A stretch of DNA of 33,283 nucleotides from Nitrospira sp. (GTDB lineage Bacteria; Nitrospirota; Nitrospiria; Nitrospirales; Nitrospiraceae). The position numbers and the translations under genes are program-made. Below are positions 7,955 through 15,681 of this stretch, piece after piece. Below the pieces are notes generated by a model. The model searched no databases. It had not been told where the DNA came from and saw nothing but the letters and a program-made list of their open reading frames with translations. Position 1 is the first letter of the stretch. Each line of letters opens with the position of its first letter. The stretch spans positions 1 through 33,283 of the forward strand of contig JAHBWT010000047.1 in assembly GCA_019636815.1 (NCBI GenBank), read 5' to 3'.

Positions 7955-10273
7955 ATGCACGCCAAGCTCGTAACTCCCAACGTCCAGGAATTACAGCAAA
8001 AAGTTGAGCACGCGGAACATGTCAAACGCATTACCACTCAGATTCATGCGGCCAGCAATCTCGATCAAATCCTTCTCGACCTGCACAAAGACATCCTCAG
8101 CTTGTTCGACGCGGAAGATTTGACCCTCTTTGCGTTCGACACCGAGAAAAAAGAGATCTTCTCCAAGGTTCCCCACATCGATGGCGTAGAAGAAGTCCGT
8201 ATTCCCATTACCGAACAGAGTCTGGCCGGCTTCTGCGCTAAATACCTGCGCCCGGTAAACATCGCCGATGCGTATAGCATGGCGGAGCTCAAAGCCACTC
8301 ACCCGTCTCTGGTTCATGATACATCCTACGACAAACGGACAGGGTTCAAGACCAAACAGGTGTTGACCTACCCGATCGTCGCCGACAACAAATACTTGAT
8401 GGGAGTACTCCAGCTTCTCAACAAGAAAAGCGGGAGTCGATTTACCAGGAGAGACGAAGAAGCTGTTGACGAAATTGCGAAGGCTCTCGGGATTGCGTTC
8501 TTCAACCTTCGAAAGATATCAAAGAAAAATCCGACCAAATTTGATCTCCTGGTCAGCACTAGCCGGATCACTCAAAACGAGCTCGACCAGGCCATCGCCG
8601 ACTCTCGAAAGGGAATGAGCGATCTCGAGAGCATCTTGATCGAAAAATACAAGGTCCCCAAGATCGATATCGGCAAATCGCTCGCCCAGTTCTATAAGTG
8701 CCCCTATATCGAGTACAGCGAACGTACGATCGTCGATGTGGATCTTTTGAAAAATCTCAATGTCGACTATCTGAAGAAAAACCATTGGATGCCGCTCAAG
8801 CGTGATCGTACGGCAATCGAAATTCTGACAGACGACCCAGGCGATCTTGACCGCGTTCAAGACATCAAACGGACATTTCCCGGTCTCAATATCCGCTTCG
8901 CCGTCAGCCTCCGCCGAGACATCTCTCAATTTCTTAGCTCCGCGACCGGGCAGAGCGACGCCGGGGGACGCAAGCTCGACGAAAACGTGTCCGATATTCT
9001 CGGCGAGCTCGTCACTGAAGCCCAGGCGGAGGCCATGGAGGACTCTTCCGCGGGCGGAGGATTGGACGAAAACGACAGCGCAATCGTCCGTCTGGCCAAC
9101 CAAATCATTGCCGATGCCTACCGCCAGAATGCGTCGGATATTCACATCGAACCATATGGAGAGAAGCGCGAAACGCTGGTGCGCTTCCGTGTCGACGGCG
9201 AGTGCTTCGAATACATGAAAATCCCGCAGAGCTATCGCCGTGCGATCGTCTCTCGCCTTAAGATTATGGCCAGCTTGGATATCGCCGAGCGCCGCAAACC
9301 TCAGGATGGAAAAATCAAGTTCAAGCTCTCCGAGTCCAAGGAAATTGAACTCCGCGTCGCGACACTTCCCACCGCCGGATACAACGAAGACGTGGTCATG
9401 CGTATCCTTGCCGCGAGCGAGCCGCTGCCACTCGATAAGATGGGATTCTCCGAGCGCAACCTCAAGGCGTTGAAGGACATTTCCGAACGACCGTACGGCA
9501 TCATTCTGTGTGTCGGACCGACCGGCTCAGGAAAAACGACGACGCTTCACTCTGTGCTCGGTAACATCAATACCCCGGACATTAAAATATGGACCGCCGA
9601 GGATCCGGTCGAAATTACGCAGTACGGCCTTCGCCAAGTGCAGGTTCAGCCGAAGATCGGCCTCACCTTTGCCACAGCCATGCGCGCATTTCTTCGGGCA
9701 GACCCGGACGTCATCATGGTGGGAGAAATGCGGGATAAGGAAACCGCCGACACTGGCATCGAAGCATCGCTGACCGGTCACCTCGTCCTCAGTACGCTCC
9801 ACACCAATAGCGCGGTCGAAACGGTCACCCGCCTTCTCGACATGGGTTGCGATCCGTTCAGCTTTGCCGATGCCATGCTGGGCGTCCTCGCGCAACGGCT
9901 GGCTCGCAGAATATGCAAGGAATGCAAGGAGCAATACATCGGAACCAAAGAGGAGTATGAAGAACTCCGATTGGGCTACGGACATGAGTATTGGGACAAG
10001 CTCGGCATCAAGCAAGATAATACGTTTCGGCTTTCGCGCGGAAAGGGCTGTGAGACATGCAATCGATCCGGCTTCAAGGGACGGGTCGCCCTCCACGAAC
10101 TGCTCCTTGGCACGGACCAGATGAAGCGTATGGTGCAAATGAAAGCACGCACTGAGGACATGCTGAAAACTGCGCTCGAGGAAGGAATGACGACACTCGT
10201 ACAAGACGGGATTCAAAAGGTCTTGCAAGGCCACACCACCTATAAGGAAGTGAAGGCCGTGGCGATCAAGTAG
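7955..10273 (+). CDS. GspE/PilB-family secretion ATPase with N-terminal GAF domain
   Basis: A type II secretion or type IV pilus assembly ATPase that would drive pseudopilin or pilin extension from the cytoplasmic face. Domains in order: a GAF-like sensor domain at about 20-185, a T2SSE-N/MshEN-like region at about 195-335, and the ATPase from about 370. Walker A (GPTGSGKTTT) begins at residue 521. It is followed by an Asp-box region (TAEDPVEI), the VGEMRD Walker B segment and the LSTLHTN His box. Two CxxC pairs (CKEC and CETC) form the zinc-binding insert typical of GspE. At 772 residues it is about 200 longer than most PilB/GspE proteins because of the GAF domain. No other pilus or secretion gene is adjacent, so the system it serves cannot be told. 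The ATG start has only a weak ribosome binding site. Confidence 0.9.
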   Translation: MHAKLVTPNVQELQQKVEHAEHVKRITTQIHAASNLDQILLDLHKDILSLFDAEDLTLFAFDTEKKEIFSKVPHIDGVEEVRIPITEQSLAGFCAKYLRPVNIADAYSMAELKATHPSLVHDTSYDKRTGFKTKQVLTYPIVADNKYLMGVLQLLNKKSGSRFTRRDEEAVDEIAKALGIAFFNLRKISKKNPTKFDLLVSTSRITQNELDQAIADSRKGMSDLESILIEKYKVPKIDIGKSLAQFYKCPYIEYSERTIVDVDLLKNLNVDYLKKNHWMPLKRDRTAIEILTDDPGDLDRVQDIKRTFPGLNIRFAVSLRRDISQFLSSATGQSDAGGRKLDENVSDILGELVTEAQAEAMEDSSAGGGLDENDSAIVRLANQIIADAYRQNASDIHIEPYGEKRETLVRFRVDGECFEYMKIPQSYRRAIVSRLKIMASLDIAERRKPQDGKIKFKLSESKEIELRVATLPTAGYNEDVVMRILAASEPLPLDKMGFSERNLKALKDISERPYGIILCVGPTGSGKTTTLHSVLGNINTPDIKIWTAEDPVEITQYGLRQVQVQPKIGLTFATAMRAFLRADPDVIMVGEMRDKETADTGIEASLTGHLVLSTLHTNSAVETVTRLLDMGCDPFSFADAMLGVLAQRLARRICKECKEQYIGTKEEYEELRLGYGHEYWDKLGIKQDNTFRLSRGKGCETCNRSGFKGRVALHELLLGTDQMKRMVQMKARTEDMLKTALEEGMTTLVQDGIQKVLQGHTTYKEVKAVAIK

Positions 10274-10319
10274 GTCGTGTAAGTCGCCGGTTCAGCCCTG
10301 TCTCTTGAAATCAGGCCCT

Positions 10320-10366
10320 TCACTCCATGATCTTAACCGTGAAAAATACCCATATTTATGGAGTGA
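10320..10366. repeat. 9-bp inverted repeat before the lipoprotein remnant
   Basis: TCACTCCAT (10320-10328) and ATGGAGTGA (10358-10366) are perfect inverted repeats separated by 29 bases. The right arm contains the GGAG ribosome binding site of the short lipoprotein ORF starting at 10377. The long loop makes a stable hairpin uncertain, and chance is possible. Confidence 0.35.
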
Positions 10367-10376
10367 GGTCACAGTC

Positions 10377-10609
10377 ATGCGGACATCTACGTTTCTTCTT
10401 GTTTCACTAACCCTGCTTGTTGGATGCGAATCGCCAGACCGCGTATTCACGAACGCAGAGCAGTGATCGGCAGCCGAACCGGTAGAACCATGCTCGACAT
10501 TGATACCGAGAGAGACCTTATTCCTTATCAGGAAACAAGAGATTATCTGGCGAAGGTCGTTGGCTTCCGCAAGCAGTTTGTATCGCGCGCTGAAGACACT
10601 GGACATTGA
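10377..10609 (+). pseudogene. Broken lipoprotein gene, probable lytic transglycosylase remnant
   Basis: A good Shine-Dalgarno sequence precedes ATG 10377, which opens a 29-codon ORF encoding a lipoprotein signal peptide with lipobox LVGC, ending at TGA 10464-10466. In another frame, codons from about 10490 to 10609 encode a tail containing IPYQETRDYLAKVVGFRKQF. This resembles the C-terminal end of SLT-type lytic transglycosylases, where an ETRxYVxKV pattern is common. The simplest reading is a secreted muramidase gene that lost its catalytic middle and was frameshifted. The family assignment rests on that short C-terminal match and is tentative. The alternative is a genuine 29-residue lipopeptide with an unrelated ORF after it. 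Confidence 0.4.
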
Positions 10610-10658
10610 TCGTCTTGCTGCGATCAGGAATACCCGATCATCAGTCAGTGTCGGTTGG

Positions 10659-11057
10659 TCAGACCGTGAGCATCGGTTCGGACTTTGCCTGATGAGTCAT
10701 GAAACTCTGGAGATGTTTGTTGTCATTGAGGGAAAGCCTCTCAAATTCGACTCCATAGGTACATTCTTTGCCCCACCGAACCGTAGCCGCTTCGATGAAC
10801 ATTGGTGCAACCTGATTCGGCAACCGCAAGCGCATGGCGATACGGTCGCCTGGCGTGATCACCGCCTCCGTCATGACACGCGCCCCTTTTGCCGACACGT
10901 CATAGACGATCCCCAGACCTTGTTCGAGCGCTCCTTTCCGCAACAGCCCCACTCGAGCAAACGAACAGGGGAAGGGAGCCGGCACACGTATACGCGGGTG
11001 CTTACGCAGTTGCGGGACAATTTGTCCACTGGTGGATTTAAAGTCGAGAGCATCCAT
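10659..11057 (-). CDS. PilZ-domain protein (1)
   Basis: A single-domain PilZ protein of 132 residues. PilZ domains bind cyclic di-GMP and pass the signal to motility, polysaccharide or transcription partners. The RxxxR motif is R18-R22 (RKHPR), and the second motif DxSxxG is at D53-S55-G58 (DVSAKG), so the known ligand contacts are kept. No membrane segment or output domain is present. It starts six bases downstream of the second PilZ gene's stop, on the same strand, and probably forms an operon with it. The opposite-strand frame over this gene is also open but has no protein-like features. Confidence 0.85.
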   Translation of the reverse strand: MDALDFKSTSGQIVPQLRKHPRIRVPAPFPCSFARVGLLRKGALEQGLGIVYDVSAKGARVMTEAVITPGDRIAMRLRLPNQVAPMFIEAATVRWGKECTYGVEFERLSLNDNKHLQSFMTHQAKSEPMLTV

Positions 11058-11063
11058 AATCGT

Positions 11064-11444
11064 TTACTCATCCTCCATGCTGGGAGCATTCATATACGCA
11101 GTTAATTGCCGCAACGACGACTCAGAAATCCTCCCGAACGCAAGTCCATAGAATGGATGGTTCATCCAGCACACAGTGGCTACCGCCACCTCCGCCGGAG
11201 GAGTGCCTTTAGTGAATCGGAGGGTGAGAGAAACTTGCTCGCCCGGCTTGATCGACGCCTCTGTACTTACACAAACACCGTGCGGCGACAGATCATAGAC
11301 CAGACCAACATCACGAACAGGTTTCCGAAACCACCATCTGCTTCCTAGCGAAGAAAGGGAACAGCCAAATGGCGTGACGGGGCGTACTCGGGGATACCGT
11401 CGAGCTTTATCTCGTATGACGTCTGACTGCTGAATCGTCTGCAT
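11064..11444 (-). CDS. PilZ-domain protein (2)
   Basis: A second single-domain PilZ protein, 126 residues from the ATG at 11444. I prefer that start over the upstream GTG at 11468 because AAGGTGG lies six bases before it. RxxxR is R15-R19 (RRYPR) and DxSxxG is D51-S53-G56 (DLSPHG). It is similar in size and layout to the neighbouring PilZ protein, but the sequences have clearly diverged, so any duplication is old. Its ribosome binding site sits inside a 13-bp perfect inverted repeat, which suggests translational control. It lies downstream of the DEAD-box helicase on the same strand, with a gap of about 65 bases. Confidence 0.85.
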   Translation of the reverse strand: MQTIQQSDVIRDKARRYPRVRPVTPFGCSLSSLGSRWWFRKPVRDVGLVYDLSPHGVCVSTEASIKPGEQVSLTLRFTKGTPPAEVAVATVCWMNHPFYGLAFGRISESSLRQLTAYMNAPSMEDE

Positions 11445-11448
11445 GCAT

Positions 11449-11487
11449 ATCCACCTTGTGAAAAACACTGTACCTCACAAGGTGGAT
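11449..11487 (-). promoter_or_regulatory. Hairpin sequestering the PilZ(2) ribosome binding site
   Basis: ATCCACCTTGTGA (11449-11461) and TCACAAGGTGGAT (11475-11487) form a perfect 13-bp inverted repeat with a 13-base loop. In the minus-strand transcript the 3' arm carries the AAGGTGG ribosome binding site (11457-11451) of the PilZ gene starting at 11444. No U-run follows, so it is not a classic terminator. It could act as an RNA thermometer, a protein-binding site or a processing site. It could also be a DNA operator. Confidence 0.6.
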
Positions 11488-11508
11488 TCTGCGAACTATT
11501 TTTGCACT

Positions 11509-12786
11509 TTATGGACGGATTGTTGTGGCAACACCAGACGATGATGACGCGACTCGAGGCTTCCTCGAATGATGGAAAGAGTGGGGACGTGAACGCGTCA
11601 CCTGTCCTGTCGCGGGACGGCCACTCCGATGAATCTCGCCGGAATTCATGGACGAGAATGCCGCGCTTCCTGGAGCAAGCGGCACAGCATGCCCCAACAG
11701 TCGTTCGATATCTCGAAGCTGACGCTGGTCTTCGCCTGTCACAAAACTCGTCGCGCGACCGGTCGTCTTCATCCGCGCCGTACGACCGATGCGATGGACG
11801 TAATCCTCCGGACAATTGGGCAAATCGAAATTGATCACGTGACCGATGTTCGCGACATCAATTCCTCGGGCTGCGATATCGGTCGCAACCAACACGCGGA
11901 ATGACCCGCGTTTAAACCCCTCTAGCGCAGCACGCCTCTGCGACAGACTTCGGTCTCCATGCAATACCGCCACTCGATGGCCTGCACGACCTAGCGTGCG
12001 TCCCAACCGATCCGCTCGGTGCTTTGTCCTGGTAAAGACCAACGCCGTATCCTTATCGGCCCCTAAGAGGGACAAGAGAAGATCGGACTTATCGGCGTGA
12101 GATGTATAATGTATCGCCTGAGTCACTCCGTCGGCTGTCGTCGCCGATGGCGTAACCATGACACGCACGGGGTTGGTGATGCTGGCTTGAACCAACCGGG
12201 CGAGATCCGCCGGCAGTGTGGCCGAAAAGAGCAAGGTCTGTCGCTCCTCCGGCAAAGCATCAAGAATTTGGTTGATTTGCGGTGCAAAGCCCATGTCCAA
12301 CATCCGATCCGCCTCATCCAACACCAACATCTTCATGGACGATAATAAAATCGTGCCGTTCCACATGTGATCAAGGAGCCGACCCGGCGTCGCCACCAAG
12401 ATGTCCGGCCGCTGCCGCAAGCCACGCACCTGGGCTTGCATGTCGGCCCCTCCCACAATGACGGTGGCGGAGACACACCGACTCCGCCCGAGCTTCTCAA
12501 TCGTGGTCAGTATCTGCAAGGCGAGCTCGCGCGTCGGCGCCAGGATCAACGCCTTCGGCTGTCCCTTCGGGATGGAAGACAGCCGTTCGATGATCGGAAT
12601 CACAAATGCTGCCGTTTTACCTGTGCCAGTCTGGGCGCATCCGATCACATCTCGCCCAGCCAGAGCGGGAGGGATGGCTTGTTCTTGAATGGGAGTTGGT
12701 GAAACGAACCCGGCGTCAGCCAGGTCGTGTAAGAGCGCCTCGGACAAACCGAGGGCGTGAAAATTGCGGTGAGCAGACGTATCCAC
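11509..12786 (-). CDS. DEAD-box ATP-dependent RNA helicase (RhlE-like)
   Basis: An RNA helicase that unwinds short RNA duplexes in ribosome assembly or mRNA turnover, often cold-induced. Both RecA-like cores are complete: the Q motif (PTPIQ), motif I AQTGTGKT at 51-58, PTRELA, TPGR, DEAD at 157-160, SAT, and in the second core ARGID and HRIGRTAR. The last 60 or so residues are Ser/Arg/His-rich and unstructured in appearance, as in RhlE-type tails that bind RNA. The start is GTG at 12786, supported by AAAGGA seven bases upstream. It is 425 residues long. Two RRM proteins in the same window could act in the same RNA processes, though nothing links them physically. Confidence 0.95.
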   Translation of the reverse strand: MDTSAHRNFHALGLSEALLHDLADAGFVSPTPIQEQAIPPALAGRDVIGCAQTGTGKTAAFVIPIIERLSSIPKGQPKALILAPTRELALQILTTIEKLGRSRCVSATVIVGGADMQAQVRGLRQRPDILVATPGRLLDHMWNGTILLSSMKMLVLDEADRMLDMGFAPQINQILDALPEERQTLLFSATLPADLARLVQASITNPVRVMVTPSATTADGVTQAIHYTSHADKSDLLLSLLGADKDTALVFTRTKHRADRLGRTLGRAGHRVAVLHGDRSLSQRRAALEGFKRGSFRVLVATDIAARGIDVANIGHVINFDLPNCPEDYVHRIGRTARMKTTGRATSFVTGEDQRQLRDIERLLGHAVPLAPGSAAFSSMNSGEIHRSGRPATGQVTRSRPHSFHHSRKPRVASSSSGVATTIRP

Positions 12787-13327
12787 TACGTTATCCTTTC
12801 AGTTTGATCGCATTAAGGACGGGATCAGAGAACCGAGGGGAGAAACAACCGGGTTGGGTGTAGCTCCAAACTGGACCTGGTCGCGATGCGATCGCGAAGT
12901 CCGTTATGGTTTGAACACCTCATTCGTCGGACTACCACGAGTGAAATGCACCATCACATTATAGCATTACACTCTCGACGTCAACTTGTTCTTCAATAGC
13001 CCAGATACGCTTAGATTAGCTGCATACCAAACATTTAGTTTCTCCCTCATCAGCCCGAGAATAGCAAACTTGAGGTTTGACTGCTTAATAAAGCACATGT
13101 TAGCATGCACCTCCGTTTGAGCTGTCTTATCCGCGCGCTCCTCGTACTCACTCTCAGTTTCTGCGCGACAGTCTGTACTACTACCGCTCTGACGCTCATC
13201 TGATTGAATGGCTCACGCTGCCTTTCGTACAGGTGGGAAGATCCGTTGTCTGCATCGAAACAAAGCAGTTGGTCTCCTCCGTCAGGTACACCACTGACTA
13301 GAGCATGCTCGTACAGAAGGAGCTTCT
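12787..13327. other. Intergenic stretch with a TCGCGAT palindrome
   Basis: About 540 bases without a convincing gene, upstream of the minus-strand helicase and the plus-strand 87-residue ORF. The clearest element is the palindrome TCGCGATGCGATCGCGA (12881-12897), with seven-base arms around three bases, about 95 bases before the helicase start. It could be an operator. A 43-codon minus-strand ORF (12967-13098) has GGAGGT ten bases before its ATG, but its product resembles nothing I know and I do not call it a gene. Confidence 0.35.
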
Positions 13328-13591
13328 ATGAATCTCTCTTCCGTTTGGAAAAGTCGCAAAGCAGGAAAGAAGAAGTCCACTCATAAACTGAAAATCCGCT
13401 GGCAACTACTGGGGCTGACTGATCCCAATTCGGTCGACAGCGCATCCTCAATCGAAACTATCAGGCGGGAAGTCTCTTCGCTGGCGAGATACAGCTTTGG
13501 ACCGAATACCCGCCTGCGTTCCGTGACCGAGGAGAGCAAATCCTTAGGCAGGAACCACAAGTCCGTCGGGACCAGAAGCAAGCGCCGTTGA
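13328..13591 (+). CDS. Small basic hypothetical protein, 87 aa
   Basis: I do not recognise this protein. It is 87 residues, rich in Lys, Arg and Ser, with strongly basic ends and no membrane segment, signal peptide or cysteine. The main support is a strong Shine-Dalgarno sequence (AAGGAG) six bases before the ATG. It stands alone on the plus strand, well separated from the RRM gene downstream (about 220 bases). The opposite strand is also open here (13381-13701), without a good ribosome binding site. Charge and size would suit a nucleic-acid-associated protein, but that is only a guess. Confidence 0.45.
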   Translation: MNLSSVWKSRKAGKKKSTHKLKIRWQLLGLTDPNSVDSASSIETIRREVSSLARYSFGPNTRLRSVTEESKSLGRNHKSVGTRSKRR

Positions 13592-13815
13592 GCAACTGAG
13601 GAAACGCAAGACGGTAGAGGAATCGCACTGTCTCTGCAAACGACAAATAGACACAGCAAACCTATGGCCATCTTGCAGGACTTCGTCCAAGGTTCACTCA
13701 CAATCCTCTAAGTACGGCAGCGTCGCTGTGCATTACGGGAGTAATTCGTGTCCTCGTCTATGCCAATTTCGAACCGCGAGACGAGCAATCGCATCACACA
13801 GCAAAAGGAACGGTC

Positions 13816-14079
13816 ATGAGCAAACGCGTGTTGTATGTCGGCGGCCTTGGGGAAGGCACTTCCGACTATCAGCTTCGCGACCTATTTGGTGTCTATGGCA
13901 CTGTAGCTCGCGCCTACGTCGTTCGGCACAAACACAGTGGGAAATCGGCCGGCTATGGATTTGTGGAAATGGGCTCGGGCGAGCAAGCTCTGAGTGCGGT
14001 CGTCGCCCTGGAAGGCACACTGTTTGGAGGAAATTGTTTACGACTCTACGTCACGCCCCACATATCCATTCATTCGTAA
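13816..14079 (+). CDS. Minimal RRM RNA-binding protein, 87 aa
   Basis: A stand-alone RNA recognition motif, the bacterial and cyanobacterial Rbp type that binds single-stranded RNA. RNP2 is LYVGGL at residues 6-11. RNP1 is KSAGYGFV at 43-50, with the aromatic positions Y47 and F49 kept for base stacking. The domain fills nearly the whole protein and there is no glycine-rich tail, unlike the second RRM gene at 32847-33179. AAAGGA precedes the ATG. The next ORF starts about 30 bases downstream on the same strand and may be cotranscribed. Confidence 0.88.
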   Translation: MSKRVLYVGGLGEGTSDYQLRDLFGVYGTVARAYVVRHKHSGKSAGYGFVEMGSGEQALSAVVALEGTLFGGNCLRLYVTPHISIHS

Positions 14080-14112
14080 GTTTTGCCCAGCGAGGCGAGA
14101 GGGACCGCACCA

Positions 14113-14406
14113 ATGAGTCGCATCAACTTAGATCCGCTTCTGACCTTTCCGGACGGATCGCACCTGGTGATCAGCACACAGTGTTCAGCCGGTGGCGACT
14201 TCTCCTGTGCTTTGTATAGCGTTGTGGTCGAGAAAGACGACCGCGTGGCGTTCCAAGTTATCTCGAACCACTTTGCAGCCTCCACCTGCCTGAGCGCCCA
14301 AGAATACGCCTACAGCTATGCCCTTCGCCTCTATCCCAGCTCCGGTGAAATGATGAAAAAACCGCCCTACCTCATTTGGTCGGGCCCACGCTCCACCTTT
14401 CCGTAG
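14113..14406 (+). CDS. Hypothetical protein, 97 aa
   Basis: No family recognised. The ATG at 14113 is preferred because GAGAGGGA lies upstream; an in-frame TTG at 14083 is also possible. The 97-residue product has no signal peptide or transmembrane helix, two cysteines in the first third (a CSAGGDFSC stretch), and a C-terminal part with several aromatic and proline residues. It follows the minimal RRM gene by about 30 bases, so the two may form a small operon. The composition is protein-like, which makes a real gene more likely than not. Confidence 0.55.
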   Translation: MSRINLDPLLTFPDGSHLVISTQCSAGGDFSCALYSVVVEKDDRVAFQVISNHFAASTCLSAQEYAYSYALRLYPSSGEMMKKPPYLIWSGPRSTFP

Positions 14407-14459
14407 CGACGATTTGCCCACCTCATACTCGCCTCTATCCATAAATTGAGCGACCCCTG

Positions 14460-14570
14460 TTATTTAGTCAGCATATGGGTCAAAAGCAGAACGGTCACCC
14501 ATGCAATCACATACGAGAGCAGCAGAAGTTCCGTTCCCATCCCACACCGAAAATCACGCCACCTACTCAT
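14460..14570 (-). CDS. Putative 36-aa single-pass membrane peptide
   Basis: ATG at 14570 is preceded by a very strong Shine-Dalgarno sequence (AGGGAGGT, about three bases of spacing after GGT). The 36-residue product has a basic N-terminus and one hydrophobic helix (LLLLSYVIAWVTVLLL) ending in Lys. The function is unknown. Many bacterial membrane complexes carry such small subunits, but no partner can be named. It belongs to a minus-strand series of tiny ORFs between here and 16524. Confidence 0.45.
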   Translation of the reverse strand: MSRWRDFRCGMGTELLLLSYVIAWVTVLLLTHMLTK

Positions 14571-14619
14571 GCCTACCTCCCTGCGTCCCCCTGCCGCCTT
14601 ACATACTGAGACAGTCCGC

Positions 14620-14715
14620 TCAAACATTGACGATGATGGCCAATAGAACAACCATAACCAGACGCCCGACAGGCCCGACCAGGTCACACTTTCTCGCATC
14701 ATCCGTTCCCACCAC
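14620..14715 (-). CDS. Possible 31-aa membrane peptide
   Basis: A short ORF with tandem GTG codons (14715 and 14712) just after GGAG. It ends with a hydrophobic segment (LVMVVLLAIIVNV) that could span half to one membrane leaflet. It lies between the zinc-ribbon gene and the 36-residue membrane peptide on the same strand. The start is weak and the length minimal, so it may be chance. Confidence 0.25.
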   Translation of the reverse strand: MVGTDDARKCDLVGPVGRLVMVVLLAIIVNV

Positions 14716-14736
14716 TTACTCCGACGGCAGAACTCA

Positions 14737-14949
14737 TCACTGCGATCGCTCTTTCTTAACCCTTCGTACAGGTGCCCCAGGAAGGCGTGCACCACTCCGA
14801 ATCGGTGGACTCTGACTCACTCGATTGGCCTCGATTCCGGGGTCCGTCATCGCTCCACAGAGCAGGCAGCGCCATCCTGTTACCGGAGGCTGCCCCATGT
14901 CTCTCATTTGGATAGCAATCAAGAAGCCTTGGCAACGAAGACAGCGCAT
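14737..14949 (-). CDS. Small zinc-ribbon protein, 70 aa
   Basis: ATG 14949 has a strong Shine-Dalgarno sequence (AGGAGG, four bases away). The frame is open further upstream but no better start is visible there. The protein has two CxxC knuckles (C3/C6 and C28/C31, as CLRC and CLLC), the pattern of a treble-clef or zinc-ribbon fold, and a WRCLLCG stretch like that in small zinc-ribbon proteins of Nitrospirota and Deltaproteobacteria. The C-terminal half is basic and proline-rich. Such proteins often bind nucleic acid or a protein partner. No specific role can be given. Confidence 0.65.
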   Translation of the reverse strand: MRCLRCQGFLIAIQMRDMGQPPVTGWRCLLCGAMTDPGIEANRVSQSPPIRSGARLPGAPVRRVKKERSQ

Positions 14950-14969
14950 GACTCCTCCTATGGGTTTTT

Positions 14970-15086
14970 CTACAACACCCTTCTCAAGGTCCCATTCCAG
15001 ATCAAAGGTACATATATGGAATCTGTGGAACTCCTGTAAAAGGAATACCACCACGCTTCTGCAATGAAAGCCCACGCCCTGATCAT
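14970..15086 (-). CDS. Possible 38-aa ORF, tryptophan-rich
   Basis: ATG 15086 follows AGAGG by about seven bases. The 38-residue product is rich in Trp, Tyr and Phe and basic at its end. It fills the gap between the NuoI-like ferredoxin stop (15109) and the zinc-ribbon gene start (14949). The function is unknown, and it may be chance. Confidence 0.25.
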   Translation of the reverse strand: MIRAWAFIAEAWWYSFYRSSTDSIYVPLIWNGTLRRVL

Positions 15087-15108
15087 GCCGGACCTCTTCC
15101 CCTGGAGA

Positions 15109-15681
15109 TTAGCAAGCCTTTGATGGATGATTCGGCGAGGGGATATTGAACACCGCAAGGTTCGGATGCTGAAACTCCAGCCGTTTCTCGCGTATCTGAA
15201 ATGTGCGATCCCCGATCGCCAACAGCTGCTGCTTATTGAGGAACAAGTCCCGCTTGTCATAGACCGCCCACTCGTATTCCTTCGTCATCGCAAGGGCATC
15301 AACTGGGCAGGCCTGAACGCACAGTCCGCAAGACAAACACCGCGTCATGTCCATCGAATACTCTCGCGCATATCGCTTCGTCGGCTCCGCCGGCACTTCG
15401 GCGCTCACAACGGCAATGACGCGGGAGGGACAGGCGGCCTCACAGAGATCACAGCCGACGCACTTCTCCGTTCCATCGTCATAACGCAACAACGCCAGCA
15501 TGCCCCGATAATTGTCCGGCAGGATCCGCTTCTCATGTGGATACTGAAGGGTAATCGGCTTGTAGTGAATGAGATGGCTCATGGTCGACTTCATTCCCAC
15601 GGCAATCTCATAGAAGGTGATCAGCTTGATCCAAGCCGTGAACCCACGATAGCGCCTTGTCAATCGCTCTCTCAGACTCAT
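15109..15681 (-). CDS. NuoI-like 2x[4Fe-4S] ferredoxin
   Basis: A NuoI-type protein, the complex I subunit that carries clusters N6a and N6b between the peripheral arm and the quinone site. Two full CxxCxxCxxxCP motifs (CVGCDLCEAACP and CLSCGLCVQACP) bind two [4Fe-4S] clusters. The N-terminal helix region (ITFYEIAVGMKST) and the VDALAMTKEYE stretch after the second cluster are typical of NuoI. I choose ATG 15681 (190 residues) because it overlaps the upstream stop as ATGA. There is no other nuo gene nearby; it is coupled to a PsiE-like membrane protein instead. It may be a spare NuoI or an electron carrier for another membrane complex. Confidence 0.9.
   Translation of the reverse strand: MSLRERLTRRYRGFTAWIKLITFYEIAVGMKSTMSHLIHYKPITLQYPHEKRILPDNYRGMLALLRYDDGTEKCVGCDLCEAACPSRVIAVVSAEVPAEPTKRYAREYSMDMTRCLSCGLCVQACPVDALAMTKEYEWAVYDKRDLFLNKQQLLAIGDRTFQIREKRLEFQHPNLAVFNIPSPNHPSKAC

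Noticed and set aside
12967-13098. Minus-strand 43-codon ORF with GGAGGT ten bases before the ATG
   Set aside because: Only the ribosome site supports it. The product matches nothing I know, and the spacing is long, so I left it as a remark on the intergenic region.
13381-13701. Minus-strand 106-codon ORF opposite the 87-residue gene
   Set aside because: No good ribosome binding site; the plus-strand ORF has a strong one. This ORF is most likely a shadow.
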